From NCBI GenBank assembly GCA_947650875.1, contig CANSXE010000004.1, positions 1-59,578 of the forward strand: DNA of 59,578 nucleotides, given 5' to 3'. Made by a program: the position numbers and the translations under genes. The stretch is from an uncultured Bacillota bacterium (lineage in GTDB: Bacteria; Bacillota; Clostridia; Oscillospirales; Oscillospiraceae). Shown here piece by piece: positions 1 to 7,572 of this stretch (positions are counted from its first letter, which is position 1; every line of letters begins with the position of its first letter). Below the pieces are notes generated by a model. The model was not told where the DNA came from, searched no databases, and saw only the letters and a list, made by a program, of their open reading frames with translations.

Positions 1-89
1 GTTGGTAGCACTTTTTTTGCTTCTTTTCCCTGTATGCCCTTGTCAAGTGATGTTTACCATAGTATAAAAAACTTAAAAAAGCAAGCGAT

Positions 90-1538
90 TTATCTGCTGC
101 GTCTCAGCAGCTCACAGGTCATCTCATACACCCGCCGGACAGAGGACACGTTCAGCCGCTCCTGGTGGGAGTGGATGTCCCGAAGCTCCGGGCCGGCGGA
201 GACCACATCCAGGCCGGGGATTTTCTCCACAAACAGGCCGCACTCCAAGCCGCCATGGGTGCCCTGGATCACGCCATCTCTTCCGCTGACCGTCTTATAG
301 GCCGCCAGAACGTCCTCCCGCAGGGCGGACTGCCGGTTGTACTGCCAGCCGGGGTAGTCCCCCCGCTGGGTGACAGTCCCCCTCGCACTGCCCACAATGG
401 CCCGCACCTTCTGTACCGCCATAGCCTTCTGGGAAGCGATGGAGGAGCGGACAGAGACACTGAAATGGAGCCCGTCCTCCTCCATTCCCATCACGCCCAG
501 ATTCATGGAGGTCTGCACCAGTCCCGGAAAATCCACGCTCATGGCCTGGACCCCCTGAGGCAGGGCCAGCAGGGTGCGCAGCATCCGAAACGTGACTTTG
601 CCGGACAGAGCGCTGTTCAGCTCGGTCTTTTCGCACCTCAGCGCGATACCGCTGTCGCAGCCGGCGTACTCATTTTTCAAAATGCCGCCGAACGCCCGGA
701 TAAATTCCTCAAAATCCCCCGCCCGGTCCGCCGGAACGGCCACCTCAGCCCGGTTTTTGGGGCAGATCACATTGTCAAACCTGCCGCCCCGGATGTCGCC
801 CAGTCTCAAACCCTGAATGCGCTCCATCGCGCTGTACAGCACACGGACCATCGTCTGGTTGGCGGACGCCCGTCCCCTGTGAATCTCCGTCCCCGAGTGA
901 CCGCCCAGCAGACCGTCCAGGATAACGGCATAGCCGGTCTCCCCGTTCAGCCCGCTCCGGCTCCCCGCCAGAAAACAGTCCAGCCGTACCCCTCCGGCAC
1001 AGGAGACGGTAAATACTCCCTCCTCCTCTGAATCCAAATTGAGCAGCTTTCTCCCCTTCAGGTCGGCGCAGTCCAGGGCGCGGGCGCCGTCCATGCCGGT
1101 CTCCTCGTCCACGGTAAACACCGCCTCCAGCGGAGGGTGGGGCAGGGTATTGTCGGCCAAAATGGCCAGGATCATGGCCACGGCAATCCCGTCGTCCCCG
1201 CCCAGAGAGGTCCGGTCCGCCCAGACCCACTCCCCGTCGGTAACCAGGTCCAGCCCCTCTGAGGACATGTCCTTGGGGCAGTCCTCCGTTTTCACACACA
1301 CCATGTCGATATGGCCCTGAAGAATAACCGGTTCAGCCCCCTCGTAACCGGGGGTGCCCTCCTTCCAAATGACCACATTGTTTACCGCGTCCTGCCGCCA
1401 GCGCAGGCCCAGCTCCCGGGCAAAACGGACACACAGGTCACTGATCTGCCTGGTGTTGCCGCTGCCGTGGGGGACAGAGCAGAGCATTTCAAAGTATGCA
1501 AACACATTTTGGGGCTCCAGCCCGGATAACACCGCCAT
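90..1538 (-). CDS. pepD: aminoacyl-histidine dipeptidase (M20 peptidase, PepD-like)
   Basis: A 482-residue cytosolic M20 metallopeptidase, predicted to cleave Xaa-His and other dipeptides (carnosinase-type). Metal-site motifs appear in order: GHIDMV near residue 85, LGGDDGIAVA near 115, the catalytic acidic pair in DEETGMDGA near 145, LDSEEEG near 170, and the late histidine in DIHSHQERL near 460. The length fits the PepD family (about 480 aa). The ATG at 1538 is chosen because GAGGAG lies 9 nt upstream; the frame stays open 12 codons further, but that extension has no homology-like character. It is last in a minus-strand run after the nucleoside kinase. The family is clear; exact dipeptide preference is inferred. 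Confidence 0.9.
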   Translation of the reverse strand: MAVLSGLEPQNVFAYFEMLCSVPHGSGNTRQISDLCVRFARELGLRWRQDAVNNVVIWKEGTPGYEGAEPVILQGHIDMVCVKTEDCPKDMSSEGLDLVTDGEWVWADRTSLGGDDGIAVAMILAILADNTLPHPPLEAVFTVDEETGMDGARALDCADLKGRKLLNLDSEEEGVFTVSCAGGVRLDCFLAGSRSGLNGETGYAVILDGLLGGHSGTEIHRGRASANQTMVRVLYSAMERIQGLRLGDIRGGRFDNVICPKNRAEVAVPADRAGDFEEFIRAFGGILKNEYAGCDSGIALRCEKTELNSALSGKVTFRMLRTLLALPQGVQAMSVDFPGLVQTSMNLGVMGMEEDGLHFSVSVRSSIASQKAMAVQKVRAIVGSARGTVTQRGDYPGWQYNRQSALREDVLAAYKTVSGRDGVIQGTHGGLECGLFVEKIPGLDVVSAGPELRDIHSHQERLNVSSVRRVYEMTCELLRRSR

Positions 1539-1597
1539 ATCACTGTTCTCCTCGCACCAAAATAACCGTCCCATTCCTCCGGCAGGACAGCCGCCGC

Positions 1598-3268
1598 CTA
1601 TACGTGGTAGCAGCCCCCGCCGATAAACTCCCGCATCAGGGAGGTCTTGGGTACGTTGTCCGCCGGAATGGGCAGGAAGTAGTTCAGGAATTTCAGCAGC
1701 CGCTTGGCTTCCACATACTCCTCGCTGTCCCGGGGGACGCCGAAGAGCAGGGGCTGAACATAGGGCTTCAGCAGGGCTGTCTCGTAAATCAGGGCCGAGT
1801 TAAAGATCACATCCGCACTGTCCTGGAAGGGGAAAATGTTGTTTTCCTCCCCCCGCCGGACCGAGGGCCACATCCGGATGGTTGCCTGGGCGCTGTGTCC
1901 CCGGGTCCGGGCATCCCGCTCGATCCGCCGGAGAAGGCGGGCATCGGTGGTGGGGATGCGGTTATGGTCGTCAACGTTCAGGGTGGAAAGACAGCTGATA
2001 TAGATTTTATACTTGCTCTCCTTGGGCAGCGAGTGGGCAAACTGATCGTTGAGACAGTGGATGCCCTCAATGACCAGCACATCCCCCTCTCCCAGGGAGA
2101 GAAACGTGCCGTTGTACTCCCGGACGCCCTTCTTGAAGTTGTAGGTGGGCAGCTCCACCGTCTCGCCGTTCAGCAGCCGGACCATATCCTTGTTAAACTG
2201 CTCCACGTCCATGGCGCCCAGGCCCTCAAAGTCGTACTGTCCGTTCTCATCCCGCGGGGTATCCGCCCGGTTTTTAAAGTAGTTGTCCGTGGCGATGGCG
2301 TGGGGCCGCAGGCCGCAGGCCCGCATCTGGGTAGACAGCCGGTGGGAAAATGTGGTCTTGCCGGAGGAGGACGGCCCCGCAATCATCACAAACCGGACCT
2401 CTTTCCGGGCGGCAATTTCAGCGGCGATATCTCCGATCTTCTTCTCCATCAGGGCCTCATAGGCCAGAATAAGGGGGGTGGCATTGCCCTGGGAGACGGT
2501 GGTGTTCAGCTCTCCCACATTGGACGCGTTCAGTCCCTCGGCACGCAGGTTGGACTCATACAGCTCCCGGAAAACCTTTCTTGAGGGGCGGAAATCCCCC
2601 AGCTGATTGGGGTCTTTCTGTGCAGGCAGGCGCAGAACAAAGCCGTTTTCAAACGGCTCCAGGGCAAAACAGCGGACATAGCCGGTATCGGGCACCATGT
2701 AGCCGTAAAAGTAGTCCACAAAGCCGTCCAGAGAGTAGACATTGACATGGGAGTTGACCCGGAAGCTGAGCAGCCGGGCCTTGTCGTCCATGCCGGCCTG
2801 ACGGAACAGCTCCACGGCGTCGTCTGTACTGAGGGTCCGCTTCTCAATGGGCAGCGCCTGGGCGGACAGCTCCCGCATCCGCTCCTCCACCCGCTCCAGC
2901 AGAGCCTTGTCCAGAGAGAATCTGCCCCGGGCCAGGATAAAGAGTGCGCTGCTGAGGGAGAACTCCACAGACAGCCGCTCCACATTCTCCCGTCCCGCCA
3001 CATCATAAAAGGCCTTCAGCATCAGAAATACCGCGCTGCGCTCATAGGTCTGGATGCCGGGCTTTTCTTGGGCCGTGACCATTTTCAGCGAGCAGTCCCG
3101 GTCCAGAACCTTATGGAGCTCGCAGAGCTTCCCCTCCCGGTTGACCAGCAGAATGTCGCAGGGGAACCGATCCTGAAAGTCCGCCGCGACGGTACGGTAG
3201 GTCGTCCCATAGGGATAAGTATATTCCTTTCCGTCCACAGTAACCTTTACCATTCTCTTTTCTTCCAT
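1598..3268 (-). CDS. nucleoside kinase (TGS + ThrRS-like + uridine kinase domains)
   Basis: A 556-residue protein with an N-terminal TGS-like segment (VTVDGKEYTYPYGTTYRTVA), a middle region resembling the second additional domain of threonyl-tRNA synthetase (HVNVYSLDGFVDYFYGYMVPDTG) and a C-terminal P-loop kinase with GPSSSGKTTFSHRL near residue 290. This architecture is typical of the clostridial nucleoside kinases related to uridine kinase/phosphoribulokinase, which phosphorylate a nucleoside with ATP or GTP. ATG 3268 is preceded by AGGAGG at ideal spacing. It lies 81 nt after the aminotransferase on the same strand. The nucleoside used is not readable from the sequence. Confidence 0.88.
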   Translation of the reverse strand: MEEKRMVKVTVDGKEYTYPYGTTYRTVAADFQDRFPCDILLVNREGKLCELHKVLDRDCSLKMVTAQEKPGIQTYERSAVFLMLKAFYDVAGRENVERLSVEFSLSSALFILARGRFSLDKALLERVEERMRELSAQALPIEKRTLSTDDAVELFRQAGMDDKARLLSFRVNSHVNVYSLDGFVDYFYGYMVPDTGYVRCFALEPFENGFVLRLPAQKDPNQLGDFRPSRKVFRELYESNLRAEGLNASNVGELNTTVSQGNATPLILAYEALMEKKIGDIAAEIAARKEVRFVMIAGPSSSGKTTFSHRLSTQMRACGLRPHAIATDNYFKNRADTPRDENGQYDFEGLGAMDVEQFNKDMVRLLNGETVELPTYNFKKGVREYNGTFLSLGEGDVLVIEGIHCLNDQFAHSLPKESKYKIYISCLSTLNVDDHNRIPTTDARLLRRIERDARTRGHSAQATIRMWPSVRRGEENNIFPFQDSADVIFNSALIYETALLKPYVQPLLFGVPRDSEEYVEAKRLLKFLNYFLPIPADNVPKTSLMREFIGGGCYHV

Positions 3269-3349
3269 CGGATAGCCTCCTCTATAACATAATCGTCCAA
3301 TCAGAGACGGGTGCTGCACTTCCAGCGTCCTCTGCGCTCTCCCATCCGC

Positions 3350-4201
3350 TTATTTGGCGGTCTCCCGCTGGAACTTGGCCAGATAGGCGTTCTGGAGCAG
3401 CTTTATGCGCTCCGGGTCCCTGCCGCCCACAGGGATATTGTCGATGGACTCCACCTTCATACACAGGGCGCTGGAGCTGGTGACGATCACTTCGTCTGCG
3501 TTCATCAGCTCCACCATGGAGAAGGGCTCCTCCCGCACCGGGATACCGTGCTCCCCGGCCAGGGCCAGCAGGTGCTTGCGGGTGATGCCGGGGAGGATCA
3601 GCTCGTCGGTGGGAGCGGTGCGCAGCACGCCGTCCTTTAAAATGGAGATGTTGCTGTGGGCGCACTCGGTCACCCGGCTGCCCCGGTGGAGCACCGCCTC
3701 GTCACAGCCAGCCTCTGCCGCCCGCTGGTTGGCCAGCACGCTGGGAATCAGGTTCAGCGTTTTGATATTGCACAGCTTGAAGCGGTTGTCCTCCAGGGAG
3801 ATGAGCTTATAGGGCTTCTCCATGGACTTCATGGTGTGGGGCTTCACATAGGCCATCAGAGCGGGCTCCACCTCCGCACCGGGGAACACATGGTTCCGGG
3901 GGGCCACCCCCCGGGAAACCTGCCAGTACAGGAAGTGGATGGGGGACTCCTCCGCCGCGTCGATCACCTTCTGAAGCTCCGCCTTCACCTGCTCCCGCTC
4001 CATCTTGAAGGGGATTTCCAGCAGACGCAGGCTGTTGTACATCCGGTCCAGGTGGTCCTCAATGGCGAAGGGGATGCGGTTGGCCACACAGGTGGCCTCG
4101 TAGATGCCGTCGCCAAAGTAGAGGGCCCGGTCGTTCATGGGCACCTTCATCTCCTCCAGAGGGCCGATCTCGCCGTTGTAATAACCAACATTTTTCCACA
4201 T
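3350..4201 (-). CDS. class IV PLP aminotransferase (D-amino acid transaminase-like)
   Basis: A 283-residue class IV aminotransferase. Family features include the early MNDRALYFGDGIYEAT segment, YWQVSRGVAPRNH (arginine region), the presumed PLP lysine in LCNIKTLNLIPSVLANQRA near residue 145, and EAVLHRGSRVTECAHSNISI. This most resembles D-alanine aminotransferase (dat), which would supply D-glutamate or D-alanine for cell wall. Branched-chain aminotransferase or aminodeoxychorismate lyase are less likely alternatives. The start is ATG 4201 with GGAGG 8 nt upstream. Predicted cytosolic; same orientation as the PAP2 gene upstream. Confidence 0.8.
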   Translation of the reverse strand: MWKNVGYYNGEIGPLEEMKVPMNDRALYFGDGIYEATCVANRIPFAIEDHLDRMYNSLRLLEIPFKMEREQVKAELQKVIDAAEESPIHFLYWQVSRGVAPRNHVFPGAEVEPALMAYVKPHTMKSMEKPYKLISLEDNRFKLCNIKTLNLIPSVLANQRAAEAGCDEAVLHRGSRVTECAHSNISILKDGVLRTAPTDELILPGITRKHLLALAGEHGIPVREEPFSMVELMNADEVIVTSSSALCMKVESIDNIPVGGRDPERIKLLQNAYLAKFQRETAK

Positions 4202-4229
4202 AAGTCTTTCCTCCATATTCTATATTGTC

Positions 4230-4778
4230 TCAATAGACGCTGTTTCTTCTCTCCTCATAGACCTGGCAGGCTTTCCGGATCACCCAGGCGCACAGGGCGC
4301 CGATGACCGCACCCACCAGCACATCGCTGGGGTAGTGAACGCCTACATACAGCCGGGACAGCCCCATCAGCACAGCCAGCACCGGAGCGGCGACCCGCCC
4401 CCATTTCCAGGGCAGAGCCCGCAGCCAGACCATTCCGGCAGCAAAGGCGGCGCAGGTGTGTCCCGAGGGAAAGGAATTGGGGTCCTTCTCCGTCACCAGC
4501 GGGTCAATGGGCCAGACTGTCCAGGGCCGGGCCCGTTCCACCAGGGGCTTAATGGTAACATTGGTCACCAGCAGCCCCAAAATCATGGCGCCCAGAGCCA
4601 GCGCCCCCGCCTTTCTGGTCGGTTTATAGACCAGCATCGCCAGAGACAAGGCAATCCACAAAATGCCCGCGTCACCCAGCTTGGTATACACCGACACAAT
4701 GGGGTCCAGCCAGGCCATATGTATCCCCTGAATGGCCACCAGCAGCTGCCCGTCCATCTGAAGCAAGCTCTCCAACAT
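4230..4778 (-). CDS. PAP2-family membrane phosphatase
   Basis: A 182-residue polytopic membrane protein with the three phosphatidic acid phosphatase type 2 motifs: KPLVERARPW, PSGHTCAAF and SRLYVGVHYPSDVLVG. About five hydrophobic segments separate them. The family dephosphorylates lipid phosphates such as undecaprenyl diphosphate or phosphatidate at the outer membrane face. GGGAGG precedes the ATG. It is the first gene of the minus-strand run ending with pepD, and the class IV aminotransferase follows after 28 nt. A role in carrier-lipid recycling (BcrC-like) is plausible but inferred. Confidence 0.85.
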   Translation of the reverse strand: MLESLLQMDGQLLVAIQGIHMAWLDPIVSVYTKLGDAGILWIALSLAMLVYKPTRKAGALALGAMILGLLVTNVTIKPLVERARPWTVWPIDPLVTEKDPNSFPSGHTCAAFAAGMVWLRALPWKWGRVAAPVLAVLMGLSRLYVGVHYPSDVLVGAVIGALCAWVIRKACQVYEERRNSVY

Positions 4779-4791
4779 GAAAAAACCTCCC

Positions 4792-4820
4792 TTGACCCTT
4801 CTTACAAACTATACTATAAT
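4792..4820 (+). promoter_or_regulatory. promoter candidate for the glycosyltransferase
   Basis: TTGACC (4792-4797), 17-nt spacer and TATAAT (4815-4820) form a near-consensus housekeeping promoter about 50 nt before the TTG start at 4872. Confidence 0.6.
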
Positions 4821-4846
4821 AATAGAGCTTTTTTCCAGCAAGTCAA
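4819..4846 (-). promoter_or_regulatory. promoter candidate for the PAP2 gene run
   Basis: On the minus strand TTGACT (4841-4846) and TATTAT (4819-4824) are separated by 16 nt, upstream of the PAP2 start at 4778. It overlaps the oppositely directed promoter candidate at 4792-4820, so the two may compete for polymerase. Confidence 0.5.
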
Positions 4847-4871
4847 CATTTATTTTCGGAGGTCTCTCTTT

Positions 4872-5960
4872 TTGAAACAAATCCTCTGTCTCGCCAACGA
4901 GCCTTGGTCCAACCGGCTCCCGGGGCGTACTCAGCAGATTGTCTCCCGCCTGCGTGACGCCCAAATCTTATACTTTTTTCCCGCTCAAACCCCGTGGGAC
5001 AAGTCCTTTCTGCACAAGGGCCGGCAGGTACGGCCCAACGTGATTGCCCGCGCCCTGCCCCCTATCCGCTTCCCCATCCCGGAGCGAAGCCGCCGCCTGT
5101 TCCGTATGGCCTGGAATAAAATCAGCCGCTTTATAGAGGAGGAGACCGCCCGCAGGCACTTCAACCAGCCGCTGCTGTGGACTGCGCACCCCCACCACAT
5201 CCACCTTGTAGACCGGCTGGAGTACAGCGCCCTGGTCTACGACTGCGACCGGGTGTGGGACGGTCTTCCCGTCCACTGGGAGGGCAGTCTGGCCCAGGCG
5301 GCGGATGTGGTTTTTGCCGCTTCTCCCCTGCTGTGTGACCGGCTGTCCCCATGCAGCTCCAACATTGCCCTGCTGCCCAACGGGATCAATCTGCCCCTGT
5401 TCAGCGCCGGCACCCGCCGTCCCGACCCCATGCCGGGGGTAACCGCCCCCATTTTCGGCTGGGCGGGGGCCATTCGGGCGGGTCTGGACCTGTCCCCCGT
5501 GCTCTATGCCGCCCAGGCCCGGCCTGACTGGGGTTTCCTCCTGCTGGGATCGGTGGACAAAAACAATCCTTTTCTGCGCCATCTGAACAAGCTGTCCAAC
5601 GTGTTCCTTACCGGGCCCAGGCCGGCGCCGGAGGTGCCCGACTGGCTCTTCCGCTGCCAGGCACTGCTGGACCTGCCCCGTACCGACCTGACCTTTGACG
5701 AGGTAGTCTCCCCCCGGCTGTACGAGTACCTGGCCACCGGCAAGCCGGTGGTATCCATGCTCTGGCCCGACCAGGTGGAGCAGTTCCCCGACGTGGTCTA
5801 CGCCGCCCACGACCTGGAGGAGTTCGTCACCCTCTGCGCCCACGCCCTGGAGGAGGCCCCCGGCCTGGCCCACCGGAGGATGGAACGGGCCGCTTCTGCC
5901 GCCTGGCCCGTCCGGGTAGCCGAGGTAGAGCGTATCCTGACCACCGCCGGACTGCTTTAA
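4872..5960 (+). CDS. glycosyltransferase, TuaH-like
   Basis: A 362-residue GT-B-type glycosyltransferase resembling teichuronic acid TuaH and related GT4/GT1 proteins. The N-terminus (LANEPWSNRLPGRTQQIVSR) matches the family's 'W..RPQQ' start. The middle has SPLLCDRL and LLPNGINLPLF, and the C-terminal nucleotide-sugar region has SPRLYEYLATGKPVVS. The open frame extends far upstream into sequence opposite the PAP2 gene. The TTG at 4872 is chosen because GGAGG lies 9 nt before it and the protein-like sequence begins there. It probably adds a sugar to a cell-surface polymer or lipid. It is monocistronic, facing away from the PAP2 gene. Confidence 0.8.
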   Translation: MKQILCLANEPWSNRLPGRTQQIVSRLRDAQILYFFPAQTPWDKSFLHKGRQVRPNVIARALPPIRFPIPERSRRLFRMAWNKISRFIEEETARRHFNQPLLWTAHPHHIHLVDRLEYSALVYDCDRVWDGLPVHWEGSLAQAADVVFAASPLLCDRLSPCSSNIALLPNGINLPLFSAGTRRPDPMPGVTAPIFGWAGAIRAGLDLSPVLYAAQARPDWGFLLLGSVDKNNPFLRHLNKLSNVFLTGPRPAPEVPDWLFRCQALLDLPRTDLTFDEVVSPRLYEYLATGKPVVSMLWPDQVEQFPDVVYAAHDLEEFVTLCAHALEEAPGLAHRRMERAASAAWPVRVAEVERILTTAGLL

Positions 5961-6034
5961 CTCCCTCTCTTGCTTCACTTTTGTGTCGTTTTTTGCCTTT
6001 TTCTTGTACAAACATACGAAAATATTTCTTCCTC

Positions 6035-6063
6035 TTGCCAAACCCGGTTTCTTCCTATAAAAT
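6035..6063 (+). promoter_or_regulatory. promoter candidate of the purine operon
   Basis: TTGCCA (6035-6040), 17 nt and TAAAAT (6058-6063) lie 160 nt before purE. The distance leaves room for the leader features at 6096-6208. Confidence 0.5.
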
Positions 6064-6095
6064 GGGATTCAGGACAACAGAAGGGGGTCTCCGCT

Positions 6096-6164
6096 ATGCC
6101 TTTTTTCTCCGGCTTCCGCTTTCAGGATTTTCACGGCCCCGCTCTGTCCAAAATCCCCCTCTAA
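6096..6164 (+). CDS. possible 22-residue leader peptide ahead of purE
   Basis: A short open frame with ATG at 6096, AAGGGGG 8 nt upstream and stop at 6162-6164. The peptide starts MPFFSGFRFQDF and holds five phenylalanines in its first twelve residues. It ends 7 nt before a strong terminator-like hairpin (6172-6208). A translated leader could couple ribosome position to termination, but no regulatory codon run for purines is obvious. It may also be a chance frame. Confidence 0.35.
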   Translation: MPFFSGFRFQDFHGPALSKIPL

Positions 6165-6171
6165 CCATCTA

Positions 6172-6208
6172 TCAGGCTGTCTGTACCGCAGATAGCCTGA
6201 AACTTTTT
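6172..6208 (+). terminator. attenuator-like hairpin in the purE leader
   Basis: A 12-bp stem (6172-6183 with 6189-6200, one G.U pair) closes a 5-nt loop and is followed by AACTTTTT. It sits directly before the purE ribosome site (AAAGGAG at 6212-6218). A rho-independent terminator between promoter and first gene is the classical place for attenuation. No known purine or PRPP aptamer was recognised upstream. Confidence 0.6.
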
Positions 6209-6225
6209 CTCAAAGGAGTGCTTTA

Positions 6226-6720
6226 ATGAAAAAAGTAGCCGTTATCATGGGTTCCGACAGCGACTGGCCGGTAGTCAAAGGGGCCTGTGCCCAGCTGGAG
6301 GAGTTCGGCATCCCCTACGAGGCCCACATTCTCAGCGCCCACCGCACCCCCTCCGCCGCCGCGGAATTTGCAAAAACTGCCCGGGCCAACGGCTTCGGTG
6401 TGCTCATCTGCGCCGCCGGCATGGCCGCCCATCTGGCCGGGGCCTTCGCCGGCAATTCCACCCTGCCGGTAATCGGCATCCCCATGAAGGGGGGCGCCAT
6501 GGACGGCCTGGATGCCCTGCTGGCCACTGTCCAGATGCCCAGCGGCATCCCCGTGGCCACCGTGGCCATCAACGGGGCCAAAAACGCCGCCGTGCTGGCC
6601 GCCCAGATTCTGGCCGTCTCCGACGACGCCCTGGCCGTCAGGCTGGACCAGGCCCGGGAGAAAATGGCGGAGCAGATTGCTGAAAAAGAGACCAAGCTCC
6701 AGGCGGAGCTGAAGGGCTGA
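6226..6720 (+). CDS. purE: N5-carboxyaminoimidazole ribonucleotide mutase / AIR carboxylase PurE
   Basis: A 164-residue PurE with the family signature SDSDWPVV near the N-terminus, the conserved ILSAHRTP loop, [11 protein letters not shown] and the [14 protein letters not shown] core. It carries the carboxylation step of IMP synthesis. Class I enzymes act on N5-CAIR made by PurK. No purK lies in this operon, so PurK is elsewhere or this enzyme uses AIR and CO2 directly. It is the first gene of the purine operon, with AAAGGAG upstream and purC 49 nt downstream. Confidence 0.93.
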   Translation: MKKVAVIMGSDSDWPVVKGACAQLEEFGIPYEAHILSAHRTPSAAAEFAKTARANGFGVLICAAGMAAHLAGAFAGNSTLPVIGIPMKGGAMDGLDALLATVQMPSGIPVATVAINGAKNAAVLAAQILAVSDDALAVRLDQAREKMAEQIAEKETKLQAELKG

Positions 6721-6769
6721 AATTACCGTATCAATCCACAATTTAATTAATTTTTTGGAGGAATTTATC

Positions 6770-7456
6770 ATGGAAAAGAATCTCGTTTATACCGGCAAGA
6801 CCAAGAACGTCTACGCGCTGGACAACAGCAACTATCTGCTCAAGTTTAAGGACGACTGCACCGGCAAGGACGGCGTGTTTGATCCCGGCGAGAACTCCGT
6901 GGGCCTGACCATCGAGGGCGTGGGCGACGTGAACCTGCGCATGTCCATCTACTTCTTTGAGAAGATCAACGCCGCCGGCATCAAAACCCACTTCGTCTCC
7001 GCCGACCTGGAGAACACCACCATGGAGGTCCTGCCCGCCAAGGTCTTCGGCCACGGCCTGGAGGTCATCTGCCGCCACAAGGCGGTGGGCTCCTTCATCC
7101 GCCGGTACGGCGAGTATATTGAGGAGGGCGCCGACCTGCCCGCCTATGTGGAGACCACCTTCAAGAACGACGACAAGGGCGACCCCCTGGTCACCAAGGA
7201 CGCCCTGGTGGCCCTGGGCGTGATGACCGAGGCCCAGTACGACGACATTAAGGACATGACCCAGAAGATCACCAAGATCGTGGCCGACGACCTGAAGGAG
7301 AAGGGCCTGGTCCTCTACGACATCAAATTTGAGTACGGCTACGACCCCGACGGCAAGGTGATGCTCATTGATGAGATCGCCTCCGGCAACATGCGGGTGT
7401 ACAAGGATGGACAGTATATCGACCCCATGACCCTGTCCAAGCTGTTTTTCGCGTAA
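6770..7456 (+). CDS. purC: SAICAR synthetase PurC
   Basis: A 228-residue phosphoribosylaminoimidazole-succinocarboxamide synthase. It joins CAIR and aspartate using ATP. Family segments include [36 protein letters not shown], and the Mg/ATP region [24 protein letters not shown] 6770 is chosen because GGAGG sits 8 nt upstream; five in-frame codons before it are not needed. Length is standard for short bacterial PurC. Confidence 0.95.
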   Translation: MEKNLVYTGKTKNVYALDNSNYLLKFKDDCTGKDGVFDPGENSVGLTIEGVGDVNLRMSIYFFEKINAAGIKTHFVSADLENTTMEVLPAKVFGHGLEVICRHKAVGSFIRRYGEYIEEGADLPAYVETTFKNDDKGDPLVTKDALVALGVMTEAQYDDIKDMTQKITKIVADDLKEKGLVLYDIKFEYGYDPDGKVMLIDEIASGNMRVYKDGQYIDPMTLSKLFFA

Positions 7457-7462
7457 GTTTAC

Positions 7463-7546
7463 CCCAATTCTTTGCCGTGTTCCCGCCCCCCGCGGGGGGC
7501 GGGAATCACAAAAAAATTTTCCGCTTGAGAAAAACAGCGAATTGGG
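7463..7546. repeat. nested palindrome between purC and purF
   Basis: A perfect 26-nt GC-rich palindrome (7480-7505, halves TTCCCGCCCCCCG and its complement) lies inside an outer 8-bp inverted repeat, CCCAATTC (7463-7470) with GAATTGGG (7539-7546). A further GAATTG/CAATTC pair follows at 7539-7554. It resembles a short non-autonomous palindromic element or an mRNA-processing/stability structure. It ends just before the purF ribosome site. Confidence 0.6.
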
Positions 7547-7572
7547 ATCAATTCTAAGGAGGACAAGCATAC

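Noticed and set aside
4335-4871. N-terminal extension of the glycosyltransferase into the PAP2 gene
   Set aside because: That part is antisense to the PAP2 gene and not glycosyltransferase-like; the TTG at 4872 has a good ribosome site.
6064-6225. Purine or PRPP/ppGpp riboswitch in the purE leader
   Set aside because: No recognisable conserved aptamer core was found; only the terminator hairpin and short ORF stand out.
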